Notes under the pieces: model-generated
Databases searched by the model: none
The model's input: the letters and a program-made list of their open reading frames with translations, nothing else
What the model was told of the DNA's origin: nothing
DNA from: Entoloma clypeatum
Taxonomy: Eukaryota > Basidiomycota > Agaricomycetes > Agaricales > Entolomataceae
Assembly (NCBI GenBank): GCA_963565915.1
Contig: OY751489.1
Span: 4,588,001-4,652,000 of the forward strand
Length of the DNA: 64,000 nt
Direction: 5' to 3'
Program-made: the position numbers and the translations under genes
In this document: one piece after another, positions 20,003 through 29,740 of the stretch
Layout of the letters: every line of letters starts with the position of its first letter
Position numbering within the stretch: the first letter of the stretch is position 1

Positions 20003-20559
20003 TGTTACACTTTTTCACCCTCTTCCTATGCACCTTCACACAACCCTTCAACCCTTGATCCCCATCACACCCCGTTTCACTTAACTCCGACGACCCTGGG
20101 ACATGTGTCCCCTCTATCAGCGCTATGACTCACACTGACTCGGACTATTCCCCTTTTAGATACATTTTCACTCGTTATCTATGACTCACGGCCTTGTGGC
20201 CTTATCTCTGACTCTTATGCCACAGCCCCTTGAAACATCTATCTAACCAATGGCTTATTTAGCTCCTGCGCAGCACTTACTTATTTATAGCTATAGGATA
20301 ACATATATAAGACCTGTAACCTTAGAGTAGAGGTCCTCAGCTTGACCTAGGCAAACAATGCTTACTTGTCTACTACTTCGAAACGCTCTCCAACTAAGTG
20401 CCTTGCGAGGACTTAGCTCAGCTTGACCCGAACCGAGTCGTCCTTCTGAGGAACTCATTAATTGACCAAGTCAACCTATTGAGGGACTTGTTGTGGAACC
20501 AGTTCGAACCCACGTGATCCGATCTGTTGAACTTGTTGTTGTAGGCTATCGCCGTAACA
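20003..20559 (+). repeat. 3' LTR of H1
   Basis: 557 bp, TGTTACAC...CGTAACA, preceded by the purine tract GAAGGGGGG (19991-19999) and followed by GATGG. Confidence 0.9.
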
Positions 20560-20682
20560 GATGGCATCGTATCACCTCTCCTTGCACATTTCATGTTCGG
20601 GCCTGTGGATGTAGTTGTCAGACTCACATGTCGCCTCAACAACAATATCTAAAAAGTACTTGAATTGAGATTTACTGTACTT
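20560..20682. repeat. 123-bp segment matching, inverted, the sequence outside element C (51064-51185)
   Basis: GATGGCATCGTATCACCTCTCC through ...TTTACTGTAC has its near-exact reverse complement at 51064-51185. That copy lacks both H1 and F, so it shows the sequence before those insertions. It probably is the outer part of the left arm of the B/C inverted repeat. Confidence 0.6.
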
Positions 20683-21167
20683 TGTTACATTCCAATCAAT
20701 TCCGATGATTTCCGACCAATTCCGACACCTCCGACACCTCCGACATTTTGACTAATACTTATTATGCATACTTACTGTTATGAATCTCATTACTATGTAC
20801 ATTACTTACATCCAACCATTTTACTTATGTTAGGAATCTCTGACAGCCACTCGTTATCCGACTCCGATGAAGCCACATGTCCTCCGACATAGTATTTAAA
20901 CTTATGTAGAATCGTGTATTAGCTTCAGTTTGAATATCAACTTAGATTCAACATCTTACCTCCCGTCCTCTCTCCGACTCTTAACTTGAGTCCGACCTCC
21001 GACCCTCCGATCCTCCAATCCTCCAAAATAAGGACACTGACATATTAGCGAGGGCGCAACACACAAGTTGAAGCCAAGTCCTTGCCCCTATGTTGCACGC
21101 GCTCTGACCCTCTGACCCTCCGACGCGTCCGACGTAGCTCCAACATTTTGTCGATCAGTTCTTAACA
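20683..21167 (+). repeat. 5' LTR of element F
   Basis: 485 bp, TGTTACATTCC...GTTCTTAACA, dense in TCCGA words. TATTTAAA at 20893-20900 and the predicted transcript start CAGTTTGAATAT at 20926. Confidence 0.85.
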
Positions 21168-21169
21168 GT

Positions 21170-21181
21170 ATATTCAAACTG
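21170..21181 (+). promoter_or_regulatory. Self-priming primer-binding site of F
   Basis: ATATTCAAACTG, two bases after the LTR, is the exact 12-nt complement of CAGTTTGAATAT in the LTR (20926-20937), 33 bp from the start of the TATTTAAA box. Confidence 0.75.
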
Positions 21182-21345
21182 CCACTTGCTTATCCATATT
21201 TCAAATTCCAGTTATGGCAGCCCACACCACTCAGAACTCCCGTGCAGCAGCAGCCGCGGCAGAAGCTTCAAACCTGCAGGACACCAGGGCGTCATTTCTA
21301 CATACGTTCCAAGATCTTTTCACAGAACCCAAACCTGACCCCATA

Positions 21346-22964
21346 CAGTGCCTCACAAAACTGATTCAATGTTTGTTGCTTTTTGACTACCTTCAAGATA
21401 ACTCTGCAAAGAATACCAATTGAATTAAACCTTTGGTATATAATTGAAAGCCCTACTTCAGGGCTTTCAGAATATAAAGGAATCATATGATTTAGATCAG
21501 AATCCATGGAGATATGATTAAATTAAATCAGCAACTCATTGAATCAGTTTTGTGAGTACCTATGGCAATTATCAGAATCAAATGCTTCACTGGTTGTATG
21601 GTAACCAGTTGTCATGACTTACTGATAGAACTTGAATAGAACCCTGATGGATTGTCAAGGAAAGTTGTATAAGAAGAATCCAACCTCAACAGCCTCCATA
21701 ATTAATCATGCGCCCTATCTCCTCTTCCCACAAGGAAAACATTCTTTCTCTGGCCTCCAATGGTCACTCCACTCGTCATATTGCCTCTAACCTGGGTGTC
21801 AGCCAACCAACTGTCTCCAGAGTGCTTCAGAATCTTCTTCCTCATTGCAATCTCTCTTCTGGTGGTCGTCCATCCAAGCTTTCTCCCACCAACACACGAA
21901 ACATACTTTCACAAATCACCTCAGGGAGAGCCTCCAATGCTGTGCAGGCTACCAAACACATCAACACTGTCATCTCCAATCCTGTCTCCCCAGAAACTGT
22001 GAGAAGGGTTCTCAGAAAACATGAATTCAAGGCTGTAACAAAGAAGAAAAGACCTTTATTAAAGGCCATACATCGGAAGAGGCGGTTGGCATTTGCTATG
22101 AAGCACAGGGAATGGACAGTGGAGGACTGGAAGAGGGTCATTTGGTCAGATGAGACCAAAATCAACAGGTTTGGGTCAGATGGCAAGGAATGGGTCTGGA
22201 AAAAGAAGGGTGAGGGGCTTATTGAAAGAGAGGTTCAGGGCACAGTCAAGTTTGGGGGAGGAAATATTATGGTTTGGGGTTGTATGGGTTGGGAAGGTGT
22301 GGGGAGACTTGCAGAGGTTGAGGGGAGGATGGATGCTGATCAGTATGTGTCCATTTTGGAGGACAATTTGCTGCCCAGCATGGAGGAGAGTGGAAACTCT
22401 GAAGAGGAGATCATTTTTCAGCAGGACAATGACCCCAAGCACACCTCCAAGAAGGCCAAAAAATGGATGGACAGCAAGAATATTGCTCTGCTGTATTGGC
22501 CTGCACAGTCCCCAGACCTCAATCCTATTGAACACCTCTGGGTTCATATTAAAAGGAAGTTGAATGAATATCCAACACCACCCAAGGGAGTCTGGGAGAT
22601 TTGGGACAGAGCAGCAGAGGTGTGGAATAATATAGAGCCAGAAGTGTGTCAAAACCTGATAGAAAGTATGCCAAGAAGGGTAGAGGCAGTAATCAAAGCT
22701 AAGGGGGGTAATACCAAGTACTAAAGTATAAAATACTGTATTTATTGTACATACTCACAAAACTGATTCAATGAGTCCCTGGAGTAATTTGATCATATAT
22801 TGATCATTTTTTATGGGAATTACATAATTATTGCACATTCCGAGAGTCCTGAAGCAGGGCTTTTAACCAGGTACCAATACCTTCTTTTGATTGGCATTAT
22901 TTGCAAAGTTATTTTGAAGGTATTCACAAAGTAGCAAACATTGAATCAGTTTTGTGAGGCACTG
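21346..22964 (+). mobile_element. Complete Tc1-type transposon, 1,619 bp
   Basis: Outer termini CAGTGCCTCACAAAACTGAT and its complement at 22964, with TA duplicated at 21344-21345 and 22965-22966. The inverted repeats are long (about 215 bp, roughly 70% identical), and each ends inside with an inverted copy of the terminal motif (CATTGAATCAGTTTTGTGAG at 21540; the converse near 22751). The transposase ORF is intact, so this copy may be mobile. Confidence 0.9.
21708..22724 (+). CDS. Tc1-family DD34E transposase
   Basis: 338 aa, uninterrupted. It cuts and pastes its own element. N-terminal paired-type helix-turn-helix DNA-binding region (residues about 5-42, SRHIASNLGVSQPTVSRVL-like), GGRPSKLSP at 52-60, which resembles an AT-hook/GRPR linker, and a second HTH (about 60-110). 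Catalytic residues: D148 (VIWSDETKIN), D240 (FQQDNDPKHT) and E275 (SPDLNPIEHLW). There are 34 residues between the second D and the E, the Tc1 signature. Length is normal for the family. It starts 362 bp inside the element; the only upstream sequence is the long inverted repeat. Codon use and lack of CpG decay contrast with the gypsy host element, so it arrived later. Confidence 0.95.
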   Translation: MRPISSSHKENILSLASNGHSTRHIASNLGVSQPTVSRVLQNLLPHCNLSSGGRPSKLSPTNTRNILSQITSGRASNAVQATKHINTVISNPVSPETVRRVLRKHEFKAVTKKKRPLLKAIHRKRRLAFAMKHREWTVEDWKRVIWSDETKINRFGSDGKEWVWKKKGEGLIEREVQGTVKFGGGNIMVWGCMGWEGVGRLAEVEGRMDADQYVSILEDNLLPSMEESGNSEEEIIFQQDNDPKHTSKKAKKWMDSKNIALLYWPAQSPDLNPIEHLWVHIKRKLNEYPTPPKGVWEIWDRAAEVWNNIEPEVCQNLIESMPRRVEAVIKAKGGNTKY

Positions 22965-24042
22965 TATCTCTGACACCACGTCCCTGAACACCTCAGACAT
23001 CGGGACCTCTGATCTCTGAAGGATCCTGTCATTCCCACAAATCTCCAACTTCTCCTTTCAATGACAACAATCCTTCCCATCGCGAGCAAACTCCAAACCT
23101 CGCCGAAGCAATTATGCTTATGACGCAGGAGCTCCAACGTAGAGAGACTCTGAAGACTCCGAAAAAGAAGTTGAAGGAACCTGACACTTTTGACGGTTCC
23201 AACTCTCAGAAACTCACCAGTTTCCTCGCACAATGCACACTATATTTCCGAAACAACCCCGCTTTTGACGACGATGATAACAAAGTCAGTTTCGCTCTGT
23301 TGTACCTCCAAGGAACCGCGCTCGAATGGTTTGAGCCCACCCTCTTGGGAGAGTCCGACAATGACTCTGTCTGGTTGGACAACTGGTCCGCCTTTGTACA
23401 CATCCTCCCATCCAAATTCGCACCTATTGATCCGACCGGAGAAGCAGAGAATAGCCAGGATCACCTTCGGATGCGCGACAATCAGAAGATCCTATGTTAC
23501 AACATGGACTTCAAACGTCTTTCCGCTTGCACACAATGGGATGACGGCGCGCTCCGATATCGGTACTATACTGGTTTAGCGGAACACATCAAGGATGTTT
23601 TGGGGACTTATCCCAAACCAAAGACTCTCGCTGAGTTGAAAGTAATGGCCCATAACATTGATGCTCACTACTGGGAACGTCAACACGACAAATTGCGCTC
23701 CTCCGACAAATCTACTCCAAAGTCCGACAAATCCAACAAATCCAACAAGAAACAGACCCCCGCTTCCTCATCCTCCAACAACAACTCCTCATTGTCTAAA
23801 CCCAACTTGCAACAACAAAAATCATCATCCACCTCCCCGAAATCTGCCCTCTCCAACAAACTTGGCAAAGGTGGGAAATTAACTTCCCAAGAATGCCAAC
23901 GACAATTTGACAATAATTTATGCATGTTTTGCGGCAACGTGGGTCATTGGGCATCCGACTGCTCAAAGAAGTCGTCTTCTAATGCCAAAGCAAAGGCCCG
24001 CGTGGCCCAAGCTGAGGACAAATCGGAGAAGACAACTGAGTC

Positions 24043-24049
24043 AAAAAAA
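24043..24049 (+). promoter_or_regulatory. Candidate -1 frameshift site AAAAAAA (F gag to pol)
   Basis: Gag ends TCA-AAA-AAA-TAG. A-AAA-AAA is the canonical heptamer immediately before the stop; slipping back one base enters the frame (ATA-GTA...) that leads to the protease motif LIDSGSTHCF near 24214. Confidence 0.6.
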
Positions 24050-27000
24050 TAGTAAGCAGTCCTCAGATTCCAGCACATACTGGGGATTGTGTTGACTCCT
24101 TTCGTGCATCTTTGGAAACCCTCTGACTCAATGTGTCCGCTCTCTCAAATCCGAACTCTCTATGTATTGATTTGATATCTCTGACCTTTTCCGATTCTCT
24201 TCCGATAAAGACTCTTATTGATTCTGGTTCTACACATTGCTTCGCAGATACCAGATTTATTTCTTCTTTAAACTATCTCCGACTCCGATTCCTTCACCTA
24301 TGGTTTTGAAATTTTTTGACGGTTCTTCAAATACTTATATCACGCAATCTATCGATCTTCCTCTCCGATTCCCTTCCGGTGAACTTCTGACCGTCGCATT
24401 TTATGTGACAACCCTCGATTCATCTTGTAATTTGGTTCTAGGACACAACTGGCTCACCCACTACAATCCATTGATTGACTGGGTATTGGGCAGTATCTTA
24501 TTCCGTTCTACGTTACCCAACACTCCGAGTCCGACTCCGACGTCGACTGCTGAGGCAGCTCTGCCACCTCTGCAGTGTCTGCCCTCTCCGATGGGCACCT
24601 CCGATCCGCTCACTCTGAACACCTCCGACCTGCCACAGATTACCATGGTCAATGCAGCTGCATATCTCCATGCTCCTGGGGCATACGCTTTCCGTGTTCA
24701 CCTCTCCGACATCTCCGCCAATTCTGCATCCGTCTCTGATGATGCTCCCGACCTCTCTGGCATATCCAAGGAATACCATGATTTTGCTGATGTATTCAGT
24801 AAGAAAAAAGCCGACACCCTTGCACCCCACTGACCTTATGACCTCAAGATCAATTTGGAGGAAGGTACTTCCCCTCTGATTGGTCCGATGTACTCACTCT
24901 CGCAATCCGAACTTGGATCCCTCCGAGACTTCATCGACGAGCATCTCAATATCAATTTCATCAAACCTTCTAGTTCACCTTATGGCGCTCCGATCCTCTT
25001 CGTCCGAAAGAAAGATGGATCACTCCAACTATGCGTCGACTACCGAGGCCTGAACAAAATCACAAAGAAGGACTGATACCCACTTCCACTCATCTCCGAC
25101 CTCTTAGCCACTGCTGGAAAAGCACGCATTTATACCACCATAGACCTCCGACATGCATACCACCTAGTCCGCATCGCTGAAGGTGATGAATGGAAAACTG
25201 TATTCCGCACTTGCTATGGATCATTTGAATGGTTAGTCATGCCATTCGGATTGTCTAACGCACCTGCAGCCTTCCAACGTTTCATGAACGACATCTTCTC
25301 CGACCTTCTGGACAACTGCATTACCATTTACCTTGACAACATCCTGATCTACTCCGACAACCCCAAGGAACACAAAAAACATGTCCGAGAAGTCCTCTGA
25401 CGACTCCAACAACATGGTCTTTACGCCCGCGCCGACAAGTGCAACTTCTCTGCCGAAACTGTAGAATATCTTGGATTTATCCTTTCTCCCAACAGACTCA
25501 AAATGTTGGAAGTGAAAGTCAAGATTATTCAGGATTGGCCTGAACCGCGCAGAGTGAAGGACATCCAGTCCTTTTTAGGTTTTGCAAACTTTTACCGATG
25601 TTTCATTCCATTCTATTCCAACATCACTATTCCACTCACTCGTTTAACCAGGAAACATGCCACTTGGCTGTTCTCCGACGATGCTCAAACCGCTTTTAAT
25701 GACCTGAAAAAGGCATTTACCACCACTCTGATCCTGACACACTGGATCCCCGACTCTCCGATAATTGTCGAAACCGACGCATCTGACTATGCCCTAGCAG
25801 CTATTTTGTCGATCGTCACCTCTGACAATGAAGTCCACCCCATCGCATTCCATTCCTGCACCTTTACGGCCCCCAAAGTAAACTATGACACCCACAATAA
25901 GGAACTTCTTGCCATCTACGAAGCGTTTAAAATTTGGCGCCATTACCTTGAAGGCTCTGGTACTCCGATTGATGTCAGTACCGACCACAAAAATCTCGAG
26001 TATTTTGCCACCACCAAAGTTCTTTCACGCCGACAAGTCCAATGGTCGGAATACCTTTCTCAGTTCAACCTCGTCATCCGATTCCGCCCCAGCCGATTGG
26101 GAACTAAACCCGACTCTCTAACTAGACATTGGGATGTCTACCCTAAAGGGGGAAATAGCGACTACGTTGACATCAATCCGACCAACCTCTGACCAGTCTT
26201 TTCGCAAGAACAGCTCTCCGCTTCAGTTTGTGCAACTCAACTCCTTGAGCCCGTCCTCCGTGCAACCATTATCATGGACACAGAAAAGCTTCACCACGAC
26301 ATACTCACAGCACTCCCTTCCGACACTCTTTATGACACTCTTTCCAAAGATCCTAAACTCCGCTGGTCTCTCGACCCTGATGGTTTCCTCCGACATGATG
26401 ATCAGATATATGTTCCCGACTCTGACAACCTCCGACTCCGAGTCCTACAGCACAAGCACGATCATATGCTTGCTGGACACCCAGGTCAGAACAAGACACT
26501 CAGTCTCATTCAGCGCGATTACACCTGGCCCGGAATACGAGATTTCATCAAACACTATTGCAAGTCATGTACCACTTGCATGTGATTGAAGCCACAAAGA
26601 CACAAGCCTTACGGCCTACTCAAACAGCTTCCGATCCCTGAACGTCCTTGGAATTCTATCTCAATGGATTCCCTTCCGACCTCTGACAACTTTGACTCCA
26701 TCCTCGTTATTGTTGACCAATTAACGAAGCAAAGTATCTTCATTCCGACAACCATTCACTGCACCTCCGAAGACCTTGCTGTACTCTTCATATTACACGT
26801 CTTCTCTAAACACGGCATCCCCAAACATGTCACCTCCGACTGCGGCCCCAAATTCGTCTCCCGATTCTTCCGATCTCTCGGAAAGGCTCTAAACATGACC
26901 CTCCACTTCACCTCTGGTTACCACCCCAAAGGCGATGGCCAAACCGAATGCACTAACCAGACCCTTGAACAGTACTTGCGGATATTCTGCAACTACCAAC

Positions 27001-27735
27001 AGGACAACTGGTCCGCTCTCCTTCCGATTGCGGAGTTCGCGTACAACAGCGCACCTAGTGCTACCACTGGCATATCTCCCTTCTTTGCTAACAAGGGTTA
27101 CCATCCGAACATTACTGTTCACCTGGAACGAGACCTTGCCTCTTCCCAAGCCCGATCCTTTGTGACCGACTTAGACGAACTTCACCAAGAACTGAAATCC
27201 ACCATCTCCGACGCTCAACAACGTTACCAAAAGTCCTCCGACAACAATCGGATCGCAGCTCTGACGTTCTCTGTCAGACAACAGGTTTTTGTCAAAGCAC
27301 AGTTCTTCCGCACAACACGCCCATCCAAGAAACTCTTAGAAAAGTACTTGGGACCATATGAGATCATTGCACAACCCAGCACACACTCCTTTACCCTCCG
27401 ACTCCCTGACACATTCCGCGGAGTTCACCCCGTCTACCACATCTCCATGCTTGAACCCGCAACTCCAAACACCATTCCGAATCAGACCCAACCTCCGCCT
27501 CCTCCAATTGACATCAACAGAGAACTTGAGTATGAGATTGCTGAAATCGTCGACTCAAAGATCGACCGATGACGTAGCTGCAAGCTACTATATTTCATCT
27601 GTTGGTTAGGATATGAAAACACTGGTGAAGAATTCCCTTGGCTACCAGCCAATGAACTGGAAAACACCCCCGAGCTTGTCTCCAACTTTCATTCCACTTA
27701 TCCCAACAAACTGGGTCCACTCACGTCACTCTGAA
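24049..27735 (+). pseudogene. F pol: protease, RT, RNase H, integrase, chromodomain; eroded by TGA codons
   Basis: Protease TLIDSGSTHCFADTRF (24211 on), then a frameshift near 24270-24300. From there one frame carries LGHNWLTHYNPLIDW, RT ([45 protein letters not shown]), active site YLDN instead of YLDD (Asn codon 25338-25340), RT thumb IQSFLGFANFYRCF, RNase H VETDASDYALAAIL, integrase zinc region with CKSCTTC, D (SISMDSL), D (SDCGPKFVS), E (GDGQTECTN) and a C-terminal chromodomain (YEIAEIVDSKIDR, ICWLGYENTGEEF). In-frame stops at 24124, 24831, 25074, 25398, 26190, 26583 and 27570 are all TGA. Confidence 0.88.
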
Positions 27736-27761
27736 ACAAGAAAAACAAGTACTATTACTAT

Positions 27762-28794
27762 CTACTTAGTACATTGTTTCTTGTTTGACGGACCCTCCTC
27801 CTTGTCCGACTCCTCCTCCTCCTCTGCCTTCTCCGACAGCTCCGAAATTGACATGTCGGAATCATCCGACAGCTCCAGCAACTCCAACCTCTTCCTATTC
27901 ACAATATCCTTCCTTATTCTCCTCGCGATCCTCTTCTCCAGCCTTAACTCATGTGTCTCCTCCCTCGTATCCATCTCCGACTCTGACCCTTCCTCCGACA
28001 CCTCCGACGACTTGGGTTGATACTCGGTGTTCACCGAGCCTTTGACTGCTGTTAGCAGTCGCCTCACCTGCCTCATCTCTGCCAATATCATCTTGAGGAC
28101 ACCCAAGACGGTGTCCTCCCACCCACTCTCCGATGGCATCTCTGACACATTTTTCTTCCCCTTATTCACCTTCACCATTTTCTTCACCTCCTTAAGCTCC
28201 GACTTTCCCTCCGATGCTCCGACCTCGCACTTCTTCTTGTCTTTAACACAACCTTTGCAGGACGACTTATTCCTAAAACAAAAGGTTAAAACAGAAGAGA
28301 CGAACCAAAGAAGAACTTACTCATCATGTTCGCATTCGACGCCCTTCACAATGCACCTATCACAGATGCCGACGCCGACGCCGACCCCTCTCTGACCGAC
28401 GCCGTCACCTCCTCTACCTTCCTCTTCTTTGTCACCTTCTTCTTCCTCTCTGCCTGCAGCCCCCCGACCCCTTGCTCGATGCGCCTTGCGCAGCGGCCAC
28501 TTCATCGGCCCTCTTCTGAGCTGCCAGCTCCGACGCCCGATGCATCTCCTCTGCTACCCACATCTCCTCCGCAAACCACGCCGCCTCCGCAGCCCTCTCT
28601 TCCTCTGCTCTCCGCTCCTCCTCAGCCTTCCTTGCAGCCTCCTCCTCCGCTGCTCGCTTCTTCGCCTCCACCTCCGCGAGCTTAGCCTGCAGTGCCTCCA
28701 TCTCCTTTTGAAAATCGGTTGCCAAGATATTGAGGTTTTTTCGGAAGAGTTTTGAAATGGAAAGAGAATGGGAGGAACAAGAAGAAAGAACCAC
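27762..28794 (-). pseudogene. Gene G: antisense, spliced, coiled-coil plus zinc-cluster-like protein inside element F
   Basis: Minus strand between F pol and its 3' LTR. Exon 1 (28794-28321) encodes a long coiled coil (EALQAKLAEVEAKKRAAEEE, AARKAEEERRAEEER), then, after a probable one-base shift in a GACGCC microsatellite near 28370-28470, CDRCIVKGVEC. A 48-bp intron (28273-28320, GTAAGT...TTTTAG) follows. Exon 2 reads SSCKGCVKDKKKCEVG and ends in an acidic, Lys-rich tail (EEEEESDKEEGPSNKKQ). C-x2-C-x6-C repeated on both sides of the intron has the spacing of a fungal Zn(II)2Cys6 cluster. Similar coiled-coil/zinc hypothetical proteins are, from memory, common near agaricomycete retroelements. 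A DNA-binding role is inference. Confidence 0.55.
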
Positions 28795-28872
28795 TCAGAC
28801 GGTATTTTCAACCAATGCATCACATGACCCAGTTCACGTGCACTGACCACCTAGGTCCTTAGTGTTACGGCG

Positions 28873-29721
28873 AAGACACTCATAGTCATAATGTCCAGGC
28901 GCCTTCTTCTCGCACTTCTCGCACTGGTATAGTGCGCACTGACACTCAATGTGTCCTTTAGCTCCGCACATGCCGCATTGGCGCCCTTTGTCAATGTGTG
29001 GCCATCCTGCAGGACGGCGCCAAGGTCTGCTTGGTGAGTGAGCGCGTCCGTGTGTGTCAATTTCGTAGCCAACACAATCGGGTTCGTTGGTGAGGTCGAT
29101 GGGGATCTGATATGAAGAACCATGCCCAAGTGGGACAGACATGATCATGCATACAGTTTTTCTTCTGGAGCGCTTAGCAACTCCAAGGGACGGTTTCTTT
29201 TCTTTCACGTCAGTCTTGATGCTGGAAAGGCTTCGGTCGCTGGTTAAGGGCGACGCAGATTCGGCGGGGGAAGGGGTAGTCGGGGGTCGGGGTTTCTGAT
29301 GACGAGGGGGACTGGGTTAGGGACGGGGGTCGGTTCAGGGGTGGGTTCGGGTATGGGGACCACCGGGATGGGAGATCTTTGGACGGGATTAATGAGTGCG
29401 AGGTCGGGGTAGTTAGAGCGTGTGGGGAATAGTCTTTCAAAACATCGGTAGACTCCTCTGTCTACTAAGAGATCGGCGTGATTGTCAATGAGGCGGGCGA
29501 TAGAGGCAGAAGTGTTGTAATGGTACTCTCGGATAGCAATGAGTCCGTACAATGCGTTGACCAGGAACTGGTCTGTTTCATCTTTGAGTCATCCGAGGAC
29601 GTTGTTCTCGTCTTCGGGGTTGGTGAATAGGTTTAAGAGTCGGGATCGTCTGGTGTGTCTGTCAGTGTTGAAGCATACTTCTTCAGGGGAGGCGATGCGG
29701 AGGTTGGACATGGCGATGAGA
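28873..29721 (-). pseudogene. H2 ORF3 (Cys/His cluster protein), 3'-truncated
   Basis: Begins near 29712 (MSNLRIASPEEV), TGA at 29589-29591, then DETDQFLVNALYGLIAIREY, a Pro-rich linker, a frame change near 29230, and VPLGHGSS, IDLTNEPD, PWRRPAGWPHIDKGR, QCGMC-GHIECQC-CEKC-PGHYDYEC before the truncation. The last part is more similar to H1 than the linker is, which marks it as the constrained domain. Confidence 0.6.
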
Positions 29722-29740
29722 AGATGTGGATTGTTGGGGT

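Larger units (their letters stand above)
13669..20559 (+). mobile_element. Element H1: Ty3/gypsy chromovirus with an extra ORF, young but 5'-truncated
   Basis: Plus strand: partial 5' LTR, self-priming site, gag, pol, ORF3, purine tract, full 557-bp 3' LTR. The 459-460 bp shared by both LTRs differ at only two CpG positions (about 0.4%), so insertion is recent. The first ~98 bp of the 5' LTR are missing and replaced by a MITE half, so the left target duplication is lost; the right flank starts GATGG. Confidence 0.88.
21214..24052 (+). pseudogene. F gag, interrupted by a Tc1 transposon
   Basis: Met 21214 opens MAAHTTQNSRAAAAAAEAS and reaches the TA target at 21344. After the transposon (from 22967) the same frame resumes if one TA is kept: 1,621 bp are removed and the remaining ~406 codons read through, except for TGA at 22985. 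Capsid features: PDTFDGSNSQKLTSFLAQC, LQGTALEWFEP, then a Ser/Lys-rich linker and the knuckle CMFCGNVGHWASDC. The last codons are AAA-AAA-TAG. Confidence 0.8.
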
